Shown here: piece after piece, positions 13,341 to 23,233 of the stretch
Numbering within the stretch: position 1 is the first letter of the stretch
Layout: every line of letters begins with the position of its first letter
Assembly: GCA_963969395.1 (NCBI GenBank)
Contig: OZ017797.1
Coordinates: 33,666,001-33,730,000 of the forward strand
Reading direction: 5' to 3'
Length of the DNA stretch: 64,000 nucleotides
DNA from: Pseudoscleropodium purum
Taxonomy: Eukaryota; Streptophyta; Bryopsida; Hypnales; Brachytheciaceae
Notes under the pieces: generated by a model
What the model saw: only the letters and a program-made list of their open reading frames with translations
The model's database searches: none
Told to the model about the DNA's origin: nothing
Position numbers and translations under genes: made by a program

Positions 13341-13910
13341 CAGTGGGGTACCAATCAAAATGTCGTTTTTAAATTCGTAGTGAGAAAAATTTCAATACTA
13401 CCAACTTTGAAAGCCTCCCGAGAGCTCAAAAATTGGTATTTTACCAAAAAAATTTTACCAAAGAATTATCTTTAAGTTAATTATATGCATGCCAAATTTC
13501 AAGGCCAAAAGATTCACCGAAAAACAATTATTCAAAATCTACCAACATTGGTAGCTGTGGAAATTTTTTCACTGCTGCCAACTTTGACAGCCTCCCAAAG
13601 ATTGAATTATTTTTTTCTTGCCATGAAATTATTGAAACAAAAACCTCTTTATGTTAATAACATATGATAAAAATTTCAAGATTGAAAGATTAATAAAAAA
13701 AAAGATATTAACAATCTACCAACATGTGTCGTTTTGAGAAACAATTGTGAAAACCGTTTCACTACTTCAACTTTGACACCCTCCCAAGGACTGAAAAATT
13801 GCTTATTTACCATGAAATTTTTGGCACAACATGCTCTTTATGATAAAAACATTCATGCCAAATTTCAAGGTCAAAAAATTTATACAAAAAAAAATATTTA
13901 CAATCTACCA
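13341..13910 (+). repeat. Left terminal inverted repeat of the Tc1-like element
   Basis: The arm is built from three imperfect direct sub-repeats. Each holds an AACTTTGA motif followed by a CCTCCC block, starting at 13403, 13580 and 13769 (spacings 177 and 189 bp). Each sub-repeat also holds an ATCTACCA block near 13538, 13714 and 13903. Such direct repeats inside long inverted arms recall the IR/DR layout in which transposase binds more than one site per end. Confidence 0.9.
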
Positions 13911-14169
13911 ATGTGTGTAGTTGTGAGATACCTTTTATTAAAGACATTGAAAATGTTGAAGTATTTTAGACAATCATGCTTCTAGATTGAAATTCTCCAG
14001 ATGATGCAATCTCTAATCATAAATGCTTCTAAAAAAAATCAAGGATAGCCAAATTTAGTTGTGTGCACTTGTCACATCTCAAAGACTGCACTTGTTTAAA
14101 AATTGGAGACCATACATGCATGAAGAAGTTTTTTCCTCTCAATAAGAATGCTTGCATTTACAATAGAGC

Positions 14170-14560
14170 ATTATAGGAGGTGGGATGTGGGATGATGAGA
14201 GAAGCAAGTGATGTGTGATCATTTTTTAAGCACATGATTGAAACTTTGTGAACATGAGTGATTGAGTGCATGAAAGATGAGTTAACTGAGTAAGTCTAAG
14301 CTATGTGATAACTGAGTGGATGAAGCATGGGATGAGTGCCTGAGGATATATGGAGGTATGTGAGATTTTTTTTAAGAGTGAGTGAGGTTATAACTTACAT
14401 GTGGTGACTGATGAGGTCTAGTGAATGAGTGAAGGCTGTGAGGCAGGATGATGGTGAGTGGTTGAGGGTATGTGAGATTTTTTTCTGATGACTGAGTGAG
14501 GTTATATATGTGCTCAGTGAGTGAGGCTGGATCATGGTGATTAAGTGAAGGCTAGATCAT
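14170..14560 (+). repeat. C-poor, TGAGTGA-rich segment upstream of the transposase
   Basis: The plus strand is poor in cytosine and full of degenerate GTGAGTGA / GATGAGTG motifs. Two longer related blocks hold a GGTATGTGAGATTTTTT string near 14353 and 14467, each followed by GAGTGAGGTTATA. It lies between the left arm and the transposase start, so it may be the leader or promoter region of the transposase, or a decayed minisatellite. Confidence 0.6.
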
Positions 14561-14569
14561 GGTCATTGA

Positions 14570-15580
14570 ATGATGGCTATTTCAAATGAAACTTGTGCTC
14601 ACATAGTAGGTTTGAGTAAGGCAAGGAAGATAGGAGTTGACATTGCAGCTATTGTTGGAGTCCATATTAGAATAGTTCAGAGGGTAGTGAAGAAATTTCG
14701 AGAAGATGGAACCTATAAGTGCAAACTTTGTGGTGGAAGTCATGCTAAAAAGCTTAGTGATAGAGATGTCCGTGCTATTATACGTGTCTCAAAAACTCAT
14801 CGTCGCTTGACACTCTCTGAGATCACTAATATATGTTCTACTCAAGTGTTTAAATCGACTATTCGAAGGGCCTTACATGAGAGTGGCATTTTCAGTTGAA
14901 TTGCTATTAAAAAAAACTTTTTTGACACATCGTTACATGTCTCAATGATTGGCATTTACTCAAAAATATTGTGGGTGGACTATAAAAGAATGGGAGAGAG
15001 TTGTTTGGACATATGAATCTACCTTTGAAGTTGGAAAAAATTCTAGACAAGTTGATGTTTGGAGAAATGCATATGAGCGCTATTCATCAAGTTGTATAGT
15101 TCCAACTTTTAAGAGTGGGAGAACTTCTTTGATGATTTGGGGTGCATTTGCTGGAGGGCAAAAGTCACAACTTGTTTTATGCCCAAATATAGACGTTTTG
15201 CTAAGGATTTTGTTGAAGTAGTCTACAATGTCGAGTTGCTTCATTTTATGAGTAGAGTGCCACACGGATTGCTTATGGAAGATGGCACACCTGTCCATCA
15301 TAGCAAAGTAAGTGAAGAATGGAGACAAACACACCTTTTGGAGAAGCTCGATTGGCTTGCAAATTCTCCCAATCTCAATCCGATTGAGAACCTTTGGAAG
15401 ATTTTGAAAGATGCTGTGCAACATGGCCTAATATGTCCAAAAAATTTAGATGACTTGAAGGTAGTTATTGAAAGAGAGTGGAGGTTAATCAATGGTACAA
15501 AGCTCCTTCAACTATGTCATTCTATGCCCTCTAGGTTACAAGCAATGATTGAGGCAAATGGAGGACATACATGTTGGTAG
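14570..15580 (+). pseudogene. Broken Tc1-like transposase (DD34E type)
   Basis: The N-terminal part (14570-14899) resembles the helix-turn-helix DNA-binding region of Tc1 transposases. The catalytic part continues with VVWTYESTFEVG, SGRTSLMIWGAFAGG, MEDGTPVHHSK and SPNLNPIENLW. The second Asp and the Glu of the triad are present, 34 residues apart, but the first Asp is replaced by Tyr (codon 15012-15014). In-frame TGA stops occur at 14897-14899 and 14946-14948. Frame changes lie near the A-run at 14909-14916 and near 15175-15182. The final stop overlaps the inner edge of the right arm. The sequence looks closer to fungal and animal Tc1-like proteins than to plant DD39D mariner proteins; this is judged from motifs only. 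Confidence 0.9.
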
Positions 15581-16144
15581 ATTGTAAATATTTTTTTTTG
15601 TATAAATTTTTTGACCTTGAAATTTGGCATGAATGTTTTTATCATAAAGAGCATGTTGTGCCAAAAATTTCATGGTAAATAAGCAATTTTTCAGTCCTTG
15701 GGAGGGTGTCAAAGTTGAAGTAGTGAAACGGTTTTCACAATTGTTTCTCAAAACGACACATGTTGGTAGATTGTTAATATCTTTTTTTTTATTAATCTTT
15801 CAATCTTGAAATTTTTATCATATGTTATTAACATAAAGAGGTTTTTGTTTCAATAATTTCATGGCAAGAAAAAAATAATTCAATCTTTGGGAGGCTGTCA
15901 AAGTTGGCAGCAGTGAAAAAATTTCCACAGCTACCAATGTTGGTAGATTTTGAATAATTGTTTTTCGGTGAATCTTTTGGCCTTGAAATTTGGCATGCAT
16001 ATAATTAACTTAAAGATAATTCTTTGGTAAAATTTTTTTGGTAAAATACCAATTTTTGAGCTCTCGGGAGGCTTTCAAAGTTGGTAGTATTGAAATTTTT
16101 CTCACTACGAATTTAAAAACGACATTTTGATTGGTACCCCACTG
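15575..16144 (-). repeat. Right terminal inverted repeat of the Tc1-like element
   Basis: This is the inverted partner of 13341-13910 with the same three sub-repeats. By direct reading it is identical over 570 bp, including the lengths of the A/T homopolymer runs, which normally drift quickly. Confidence 0.9.
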
Positions 16145-16146
16145 TA

Positions 16147-17479
16147 CATGTGTCAAATGGATTGAATAAGGTAAGGGAATTTGTATAGTAAAAATTTATC
16201 TCATATAGACATCAAGCTAATATGTACCTTTTGCCAAACAAGGCAAATGTATATTGTAGTGTATGACATCATGGTATAAATTGAAATTATCATGTCACTC
16301 TAAAATTAGAAAATCAACAAATTATGGTTATAGGCCCAAAGTTCATATTGCTAGAAGATGGTGATACTTACAAATTTTTCAAAATATCCAATTAGAGTGG
16401 AATTTGCACATGATAAACTTTATTTCATATGTTGAACTCAAATTTAAAAAACATCCTTTTCATGGCTAAAATTCACATCAAGAATAAATAACAAGAAATG
16501 GCAAAATATACTATAAGAGTGATCTATGAATTAAGCATCTTCTTCTTTAGAAAGTTCAATAATACCATGATAAGGGAATTTACAATACTATTCACTAAAA
16601 ACATACTAAGCAACTTCCAAAGATGAAATTGGATGAAAAAACATTTTCTTCCATCCTCTAGTCTCAAGTGAAGTCATAAAAATGGACACTTAGTGTCCAT
16701 AACAGTGTTACAAAGCTGTGGTGGTTGGTCACTGGTTGGAAATACCATAAGTTGATGGATTTTCAGGTTGCTAAGCCAAGTGAGCATGATTTTTTTCTTA
16801 CAAATTCTTTCAATGAACACTATTTTTCATATCTAGTCTCAAATATCTAACTATTGCACTTATCCAACACTAAAGTGTTACTGAAATCTGAAATACAGAG
16901 AATTTATTTAATACTTCCGTGTCGGAAAAGTCCCAAAATGAATATTAAGAACAACAAAACATGTATGGAAGTGATCACGTGCATTCAATGATCTGAAATC
17001 TGGCAACTTCGATTTAAAGACCAGTCAAAGAGAAAATGAAAAATCCTGCCGCCGAAGGCCCACGAATAAAACCAACAGCTGGGAGCCAGGAACCAAAAGC
17101 AAAGCACCAAGAATTGCCAGGAAATAATCGAATCGTAAGCAGCTCCTGCTCGGTAATATAAGCTTTTCGGGGTGACTTTTCAAACTACAGAATATTCTTC
17201 CCAGTTTTGCCCTAATTTTTGTCGAATTTGAAATTTCCCTCTTTTTTTGCAGGCCATCAAATTTCAATTATCCTCAGTAATTTCAAAATCGAATTGTAAT
17301 TGTAATATTCACAATTTCCATTCACAAGTGCAACGGCGGAAGTGGAAGGGACACAAGCAGAGTAAGCGTCGAGGCCACGAGAGAGAAATGAAATGTGAAA
17401 AAAAGCCATTTGGAAAAGTGCATGTAACCCTAAAGCAGACGGCGACCAATGGTAGGGAAAATCTCGCAGGTTCTGATTA
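16147..17479. other. AT-rich spacer, no gene seen
   Basis: No supported coding region. From about 16900 the base composition becomes more balanced towards the 3' flank of the kinase-jacalin gene. Confidence 0.4.
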
Positions 17480-17612
17480 CGTAATGGAACGTCCACTGGT
17501 CGGCGTGTTGTGGAATATAATCTGCCGGCCCCCGACTCGCGGCTCCCGCCGCTCGCTGGGGGCTGGCAGATTATATTCCACAACGCGCCTCCCAATTGCC
17601 GTTCCATATTAC
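17480..17612. other. Long hairpin (about 60-bp arms), candidate small-RNA precursor or foldback element
   Basis: The two halves are inverted copies centred near 17545. The best block (17506-17532 against 17556-17582) has 27 positions with one mismatch and contains GTTGTGGAATATAATCTGCC on one arm and its complement on the other. Pairing extends outward to GTAATGGAAC / GTTCCATATTAC, and the apex is GC-rich. It lies about 145 bp past the stop of the kinase-jacalin gene and may fall in its 3' UTR. No flanking target duplication was seen. A MIRNA-type precursor, a hairpin siRNA locus and a MITE are all possible. Confidence 0.75.
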
Positions 17613-17756
17613 AAACTGGAGGTCCATAGTGAACACTCCCATTCCTGTTGCAATCCGTCGCCTTCCAGCTCGAGGAGCGGAGTGTGACGCTTCCAAATGG
17701 TCAAAGACAGAGACAGAGAGGCCAACTGAAGTAAGTTTGGTGGACTAGAACAGGAG

Positions 17757-20700
17757 TCAAGCGGAGTGATCTTCCTCATCTAAAAATTTCCGTAAGCAAC
17801 CAACAATGTTGTCAGGTATCACAGAAACTCCAAGTGAAAGGAGATGCGACTCGTCGGCAACCAACTGAAGGCCGATCACCCTTCCAGTATCTGAACAGAA
17901 CGGTTTGGTCAGTCCATCATGATGGTCGGTCTGATCAGATTTGCCATAGGGTCCGTATTTGTGCTTGGTGGTGATGAAGCTAAGAGACGACACATGAGAG
18001 TCGCGTGGTCCTGAATATAATCCCTCCACTTGAACAAGATATTCGCTGGGGTGGTCGAACAAGATCTGTGCATAGAGCAAATCAAAACATTCTTAACTTA
18101 CAATATCCAGTATTTCACATCTTAGGGGAGCATATCAGACGAAAGGGGAATCTCTTTTGAAATGGTGCATTTGAACAGGAACAAAGGTGGGACTTTGTGC
18201 GTTACTGGGTCCATTTCATTCGCCAATCCGGAAGAAATTTTAACCATTTCGAGTACAGCAAACCCAAATAAGAAATTGTTGGCTACATCACGTGCCCTAT
18301 GTAGCTGGACTGTAGCCATCTTGCATCCACCCAGATTTATTAGTTTGCGATTCCCTAGAACTCTACAGTGGTATTTATTGCGCATTTCCGGGACTGTCGT
18401 GCGGAATCATGCATGGAAGATGAGTTTGTAGGGTGAAAAAAGTGCTCACCGACTCAGAGCTCTTTCCACCATCTCCGATTCCACCTACACGTATTTCATT
18501 ACGCACCAGACCTCGCACGATGAGAGAAAATCCTCCGAGTTGAAGTTTCTCTTTGTCTCCAAAATGAACTTTGAAACCCCTAATATCACACACTGGACTA
18601 TCGCTAAGCCGGTAAAAAGGCCAGAACCATGGAGAGCCAGGTGTACTACACAGGCCCTGCTTCTGTGAAATCCAGCCGCCAATCCCCCAATGACGACGAG
18701 AAATTGTTAGTACAAAACTTTAGGGACTGGTTTATTTGACGCAGCCTCAGGGAGTTGGATCTAGAGTACGACGCATTTAAACAAAGGCACACGGAATGAA
18801 TCCTGTGACAACTGACAAGTAGTTCCTGGACGAATTGGTATTGCATTTTAACTCATTAAACACGCAACTCTTGCACTCTCAATGAGTGACATGCAGCTTC
18901 AGTTGGCTCTAGTGAATGTTACCTGAACCTTCGCTGTCAATCTCCCGAAAGGCCAATTCCGATCTACTGGCAAACACTTGCTTTCATGAACTTCTGCATT
19001 GACAATAGAAAGAAAGTAGAATCAACCTCAAATTTGGCCTGCAGAAGAAATAACAGTGGTTGGGAAAAAAGATAGTCTTATTACATACCGGTCAGTAGTT
19101 GTACGCCTTTCAGATACCTCAACACTCGACAAACATCCGCAAATGTAGGTCGCTTCCGAGGATCCGCATCCCAACACGCACAAACCAGGGAAGCCAAGGC
19201 AGTAGGGCAGCTGGAAGGAAGGTGAGGCCGCAAAGGAAAGGGGGCTGTCAGCTTCGAGTACAGATCAGTCACTCGCACATCCTTGAAAGGCTCCTCTCCT
19301 GACAAGATTTCGAAACACAAAATTCCAAAGCTATAAACATCAGCTTTCATTGGAAAGGCATCTTCCAGATGATCGTCCTCCATGTTGGCCCCGAATATCT
19401 CAGGTGCCATCCACTTCCTCGTACCTACATTGTGCGTCAAATGAGAGTATCGGGTTATTTCTCGCTTGGTCTTCACCAGTCCAAAATCAGCAATCTTAGC
19501 AAACACAAATCCATCATCCACGGCACCACTCGACACCGGGTTGACAAGAATGTTCGCTGACTTGAGGTCGCGATGAGCCATCTTCTGAGAGTGGAGGTAA
19601 CTCACAGCATCCGCAATCTGGAGCATCAAGTCGATGGCGGCAGGAAGAGAGAAAGGCTGAACCCTAGCTCCTCCCTTCATTCGGCTGCTGATGAACTTGT
19701 GTAAATCCATACACATTAGATCCATGAGAAGGGAGTCCTCGGAGTACGCATGTACTTTGACGATGTGAGGGTGATTCATTTTCACTAATGCATCGGCCTC
19801 TGCTTGTAAAGTAGGGAGCCCGGCGTGATTGAAAATTTTCTGAGCGTAATTGAATCCCAACCATGTTACTTGCACAACCTGACCAAATGAACCGGAGCCT
19901 AGTGGCCTTCCGTGCTTCACAACGTCTTGGTCAAAACTCCACAGCAAAGATTTGTGGTCCCGCTCCTCCTTCAACTTCTTGGAGGAAAGCCCCCTCAATG
20001 CTTGGCCAGCAAGACAATAAGATGGATTTTTGTGCAAATACACATTGCCACAATCTTCAGCACTGCAAGAATGATCCCGCTTCCAATTCTCCAGCTCTCC
20101 CCGTAGCTGTTGCCAGTCTTCTTCTGCTGCGTTCTCCAGCAAAAAGAGCTCCTGATACCCAAGTTGGGCTTGCCAAGGAAAATCTTTCAGCGCCGCCGCC
20201 GCCGACTCGAGTTTCCTGCAGACCATGGTATTGAACACCACCGATGTGCACCAGTGAATTTCTTTCAAAATTTCGGCAAATGCTTCGGACCGCTCGGCAT
20301 GTCGAAGAGCCTCCTGCAGCGGAGGCAACTCCAGGTAACAATCTTCACTTAAGCTTTTCGCGCGCTTTAGGACCCGTTTCAACTCGGGCATCACTTGTAT
20401 CGGCGCAGCTGGCTCCCAACGATGTTGAGCGCCATCGATCCAATACGATAGAGGAAGTTCGTCCGATGGGCCCCAATTCTGGAGAGCATGCCAAATATAG
20501 GTCACAAGAACCTGGTGCTGGCGTCTACAGCACTTGACATCTGCACAAAGTGAGGTATACTTTGAACCGGATTCCTCTGCAGGAGAAGCAAGTGAATAGA
20601 TTGGAGCTCGAAATATTCCTGCAATAAAAGAAGACCCGAAAAGCAGACAGAAGGTGGGAATTTGACAGGATAGTCGAGTGGGTACAAAAAAGTGGGAAAG

Positions 20701-20851
20701 AAAATTACTTACTTCGGTAGTTGGGGCGCCGTTGCTGATCACTCGCGAAAGTACCAGCATCCGCAGGGGCTTTACTTCGGTAGTTGGGGTCCCATCGCCC
20801 ACCACTCGTGGAAGTACCAGCATCCGCAGGGTCTTTGCGTAGCGGATCCAT
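17757..20851 (-). CDS. TKL-type protein kinase fused to a jacalin-like lectin domain
   Basis: Five exons join in phase: 20713-20851, 19089-20618, 18923-18993, 18450-18662 and 17757-18065, giving 753 residues. Residues 1-47 carry two copies of a PADAGT...PNYRSK repeat. Residues 68-280 are a helical region of unknown role. The kinase domain (about 280-550) is complete: glycine loop GSGSFGQVV, K307, HRDLKSANIL (395-404), DFG (424-426) and APE (451-453). Residues 585-745 match a jacalin beta-prism fold, with LQLGGFSLIVRG, FDHPSEYLVQVEG and KHKYGPYGKSD. The likely role is a cytosolic Ser/Thr kinase with a carbohydrate-binding tail; ligand and substrate are unknown. The first ATG in frame is at 20851; upstream in-frame codons are not ATG. 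An alternative acceptor for exon 4 at 18656 would drop two residues. Confidence 0.85.
20713..20835 (-). repeat. In-frame tandem repeat in the kinase N-terminus
   Basis: Two head-to-tail copies of about 63 bp encode a repeated PADAGT...PNYRSK unit of roughly 21 residues at the start of the kinase-jacalin protein. The unit length is a multiple of three, so copy number can change without breaking the frame. The splice donor lies at the end of the second copy. Confidence 0.7.
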
Positions 20852-21457
20852 AGCGAGGGCCAAAGTATACAAAACAGCACCGAACACGAAAATTCAAAAC
20901 AGTCGTCGTCCACATATGCCTCACTTGCACGAAAAACGTCATCTCTAAGCAGCAAGCTTGCGCTCCATCGCCACTCGAAACAATCTAACATCCCAACGCC
21001 ATGCGCAGGCAGCGCACGAACCCTAGCAAGCAGTCCAGCCGAAAGCCGACTTCCAGATCGGGGCGCTACGTCCGACTAGATCTCAACGAATCCCCCCTCA
21101 TCTATTCTACTGCAATTTGCTAGTCGATTACAGCGAGTTTCTCTGTGACTGCATTTCTGAAGGAATTGAAACCCCCATCGAGCAAAAAGCGCGTCTGGGT
21201 GGGTCCTGTCCATGGGTCCCGTCCCTCGTCCATCCTTCGTCCGTCTGCAGGTCGCCGTTGACAGTCAAACTAGTTGCGTCTTCTTCAAAATAAACTCGCC
21301 CCTCCAAATCTCTGTTTCCTTTCCATACTCTCCACTCTGTCGATTTCATAGCTTTTTACGAGACAATAGGACGTGCGATTTCAACCAACGATTCTGAAAC
21401 AATGTGAAGGCAGGATTTGGAGATGGAAACTGATTTCCAATTATTGTTTATTGCTAT

Positions 21458-21892
21458 TGCGAAGCTGAACAACGTAACCCACACATAGTGAAGCTGCTAA
21501 ATGGTTCAAGATTTTTCTCCTCCGAATTATCTTTCGTGATGGAGAAAGTACATGCCCATAACTTGAATTCATCCGGGATCGTAGATTCGGTAACCGGCGA
21601 CTCACCGATTGACTGGAAGAAGGCTAATGCTTCAAACTTCGGCATGACGTGCTCCGAAATTCTCACTGGGAAGATACTGCTTCAAGGTGCGTTGAGACTG
21701 CCGGCATTTTCTGCATATACCATGAAAGGCCAGTATTACCGTTGTCCAGATGCCAAAAAAATTTCAGTTTCTCTATTGGATGATTGTTGGGCCTCTGATC
21801 CAAGCGTTTGTCCAACATCCAGACAAGTCATTGCATTGCTCACCTCTCTAGACAAGGTACTTACTAAGACATCCGCACTGCAAGGGTTGTGA
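21458..21892 (+). pseudogene. Decayed TKL kinase fragment
   Basis: The plus-strand frame reads AEQRNPHIVKLLNGSRF and later SNFGMTCSEILTG and DDCWASDPSVCPTSRQV. These match the post-alphaC region, the F-helix region and the end of a plant TKL kinase of the kind encoded next door on the minus strand. The catalytic loop, DFG and APE segments are missing between them, and no glycine loop was found upstream, so it cannot be an active kinase. It lies head-to-head with the kinase-jacalin gene, about 600 bp from its start. A spliced gene with hidden exons is less likely, because the core is absent inside a continuous frame. Confidence 0.7.
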
Positions 21893-23233
21893 ATGGTATC
21901 TCAAGGTTTCAGCAGTTCTATTATTTCTTTGCAGTACGGTTGCATATTTAATCCATCTGTTACAACGACGAAGCAGCCAAAGGGGAAGTAGAGCTTACAG
22001 ACGGCATGGGTAGCTGAACAAGAATGCCATGACCACGCTGTCAGCATTGAGCACATTCACGATCAGCAGAACGTCCTCCTCCGTTGACCACGGTCACCGG
22101 GAATTGTCGATCTTAAGTTGTCGACCACAGCTACAGTGATTTGTCCTATTAATTAGTGAGGTGGTAAAATTGATAGTCACCTCGAAAATTCGAAAATTTC
22201 ATTATGGCGGAAATTGCTGGCTAAGGGGGGATTGACCCTGCCAACCCCTGCCAACGGTAAATGTAAAAAATTGCCCCCTATTTTGTGCCGCGTTAATTTT
22301 GTACTCCATCACCTCCCAAACCTAATTTGGGGCCTTTGATTCCAAATATGAATTCGGAATTTCCAATTTTTTAGAATCGGTGGCAAATAAAAAAATTCCA
22401 CTGTTTTCCCCACGGGTAACCTCCGCAGGGGACATGAACTGTGATGGCTCTCTGTGAGTGCATGAGTGCATTTCTGAAGGAATTGAAATTGACGCTTCAA
22501 GTTGATTGTCGCCTTGGACTCCTGGCGACTTGTTTCCTTGGTTCGAGGAGCATTTTGCTCTGGATTGTTTTTTTCTTTGAATTCATGGATTCTGCCTAAT
22601 CCACCACATAAAAGTATCAAGTTCATAACTCCATAACGTCCGTCAAATAGTTGATACTCAAGAGGCCAATTTGACATGTACATTAGCTCGTTGTGCACAT
22701 AGACATGCAAATTAATATGCAACCTGCATTTCCTCGCAAAATAAGTAGTGCACCACTAAGCTATGCATTCCGCCCTCCCCTTGTCCCCCTTCCTTAAACC
22801 ATGTCCATTCCTTCGTTTGCTCAACGTTCAACCGCACCATTTCAATGAAATGCTCCAATTTTACAAAACTGACGCGCGTTTCATGAACAAAACTGGTTGC
22901 GCATCGGTGCACTTCCACCAACATCAATTATCAAACACAACAATACAAGGAACTCGAAGTAGTTCCTCACCCCTCCACATATCCACTCCATTCCAACCAC
23001 ACCGCCCAATACAGAACGGAACTGGAATAAGGACAATGAACTATTACAAATCAAAAATGGTGGTCATCATCATCTGTACATGACCCAGCTAGCTCCAGGG
23101 GTCATCCGAAGAGCATTCTCAATCGCCTCCAATACTAGAAAAATTAAAAACTCCTTCACCTAGCTAGAAAGATATCGCTGAATGATCGATCGATTTGTAC
23201 TCCTCCTCGATCAGACAGAATCCAAGCTTCAAT
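21893..23233. other. Spacer with a dispersed repeat, no gene seen
   Basis: About 22220-22400 is an inverted relative of the repeat at 55590-55770, sharing GGTAAATGT, AAATTGCCCCCTATTTTGTG and CAAATATGAA in the same order. Elsewhere no supported coding region is seen; part near 23233 is probably the 3' UTR of the phytocyanin gene. Confidence 0.5.

Larger units (their letters stand above)
13341..16144 (+). mobile_element. Tc1-like DNA transposon with 570-bp terminal inverted repeats
   Basis: The 2804-bp element begins CAGTGGGGTACC and ends with the exact inverse. A TA sits outside each end (13339-13340 and 16145-16146), the target duplication typical of Tc1/mariner elements. The arms at 13341-13910 and 15575-16144 are each 570 bp, and I found no difference between them when compared line by line. 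They flank a single plus-strand transposase frame at 14570-15580 that is broken. The identical arms point to a young insertion or to arm homogenisation, while the transposase has clearly decayed, so the copy is non-autonomous now. Confidence 0.93.

Noticed and set aside
13485..13985. Short ORFs in the transposon arms, duplicated on the opposite strand
   Set aside because: They are the same arm sequence read twice because the arms are inverted copies; they show no protein family.
17247..17687. ORFs on both strands across the hairpin
   Set aside because: Mirror frames arise from the palindrome; no domain or codon evidence.
18066..18449. Open minus-strand frame between two jacalin exons
   Set aside because: Splicing 18450 to 18065 restores an uninterrupted jacalin pattern in phase, so this is an intron.
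20852..20991. Longer N-terminal extension of the kinase frame
   Set aside because: The continuous frame into 20991 reads through the intron between 20619 and 20712. Donor, acceptor and phase support starting at the ATG at 20851.
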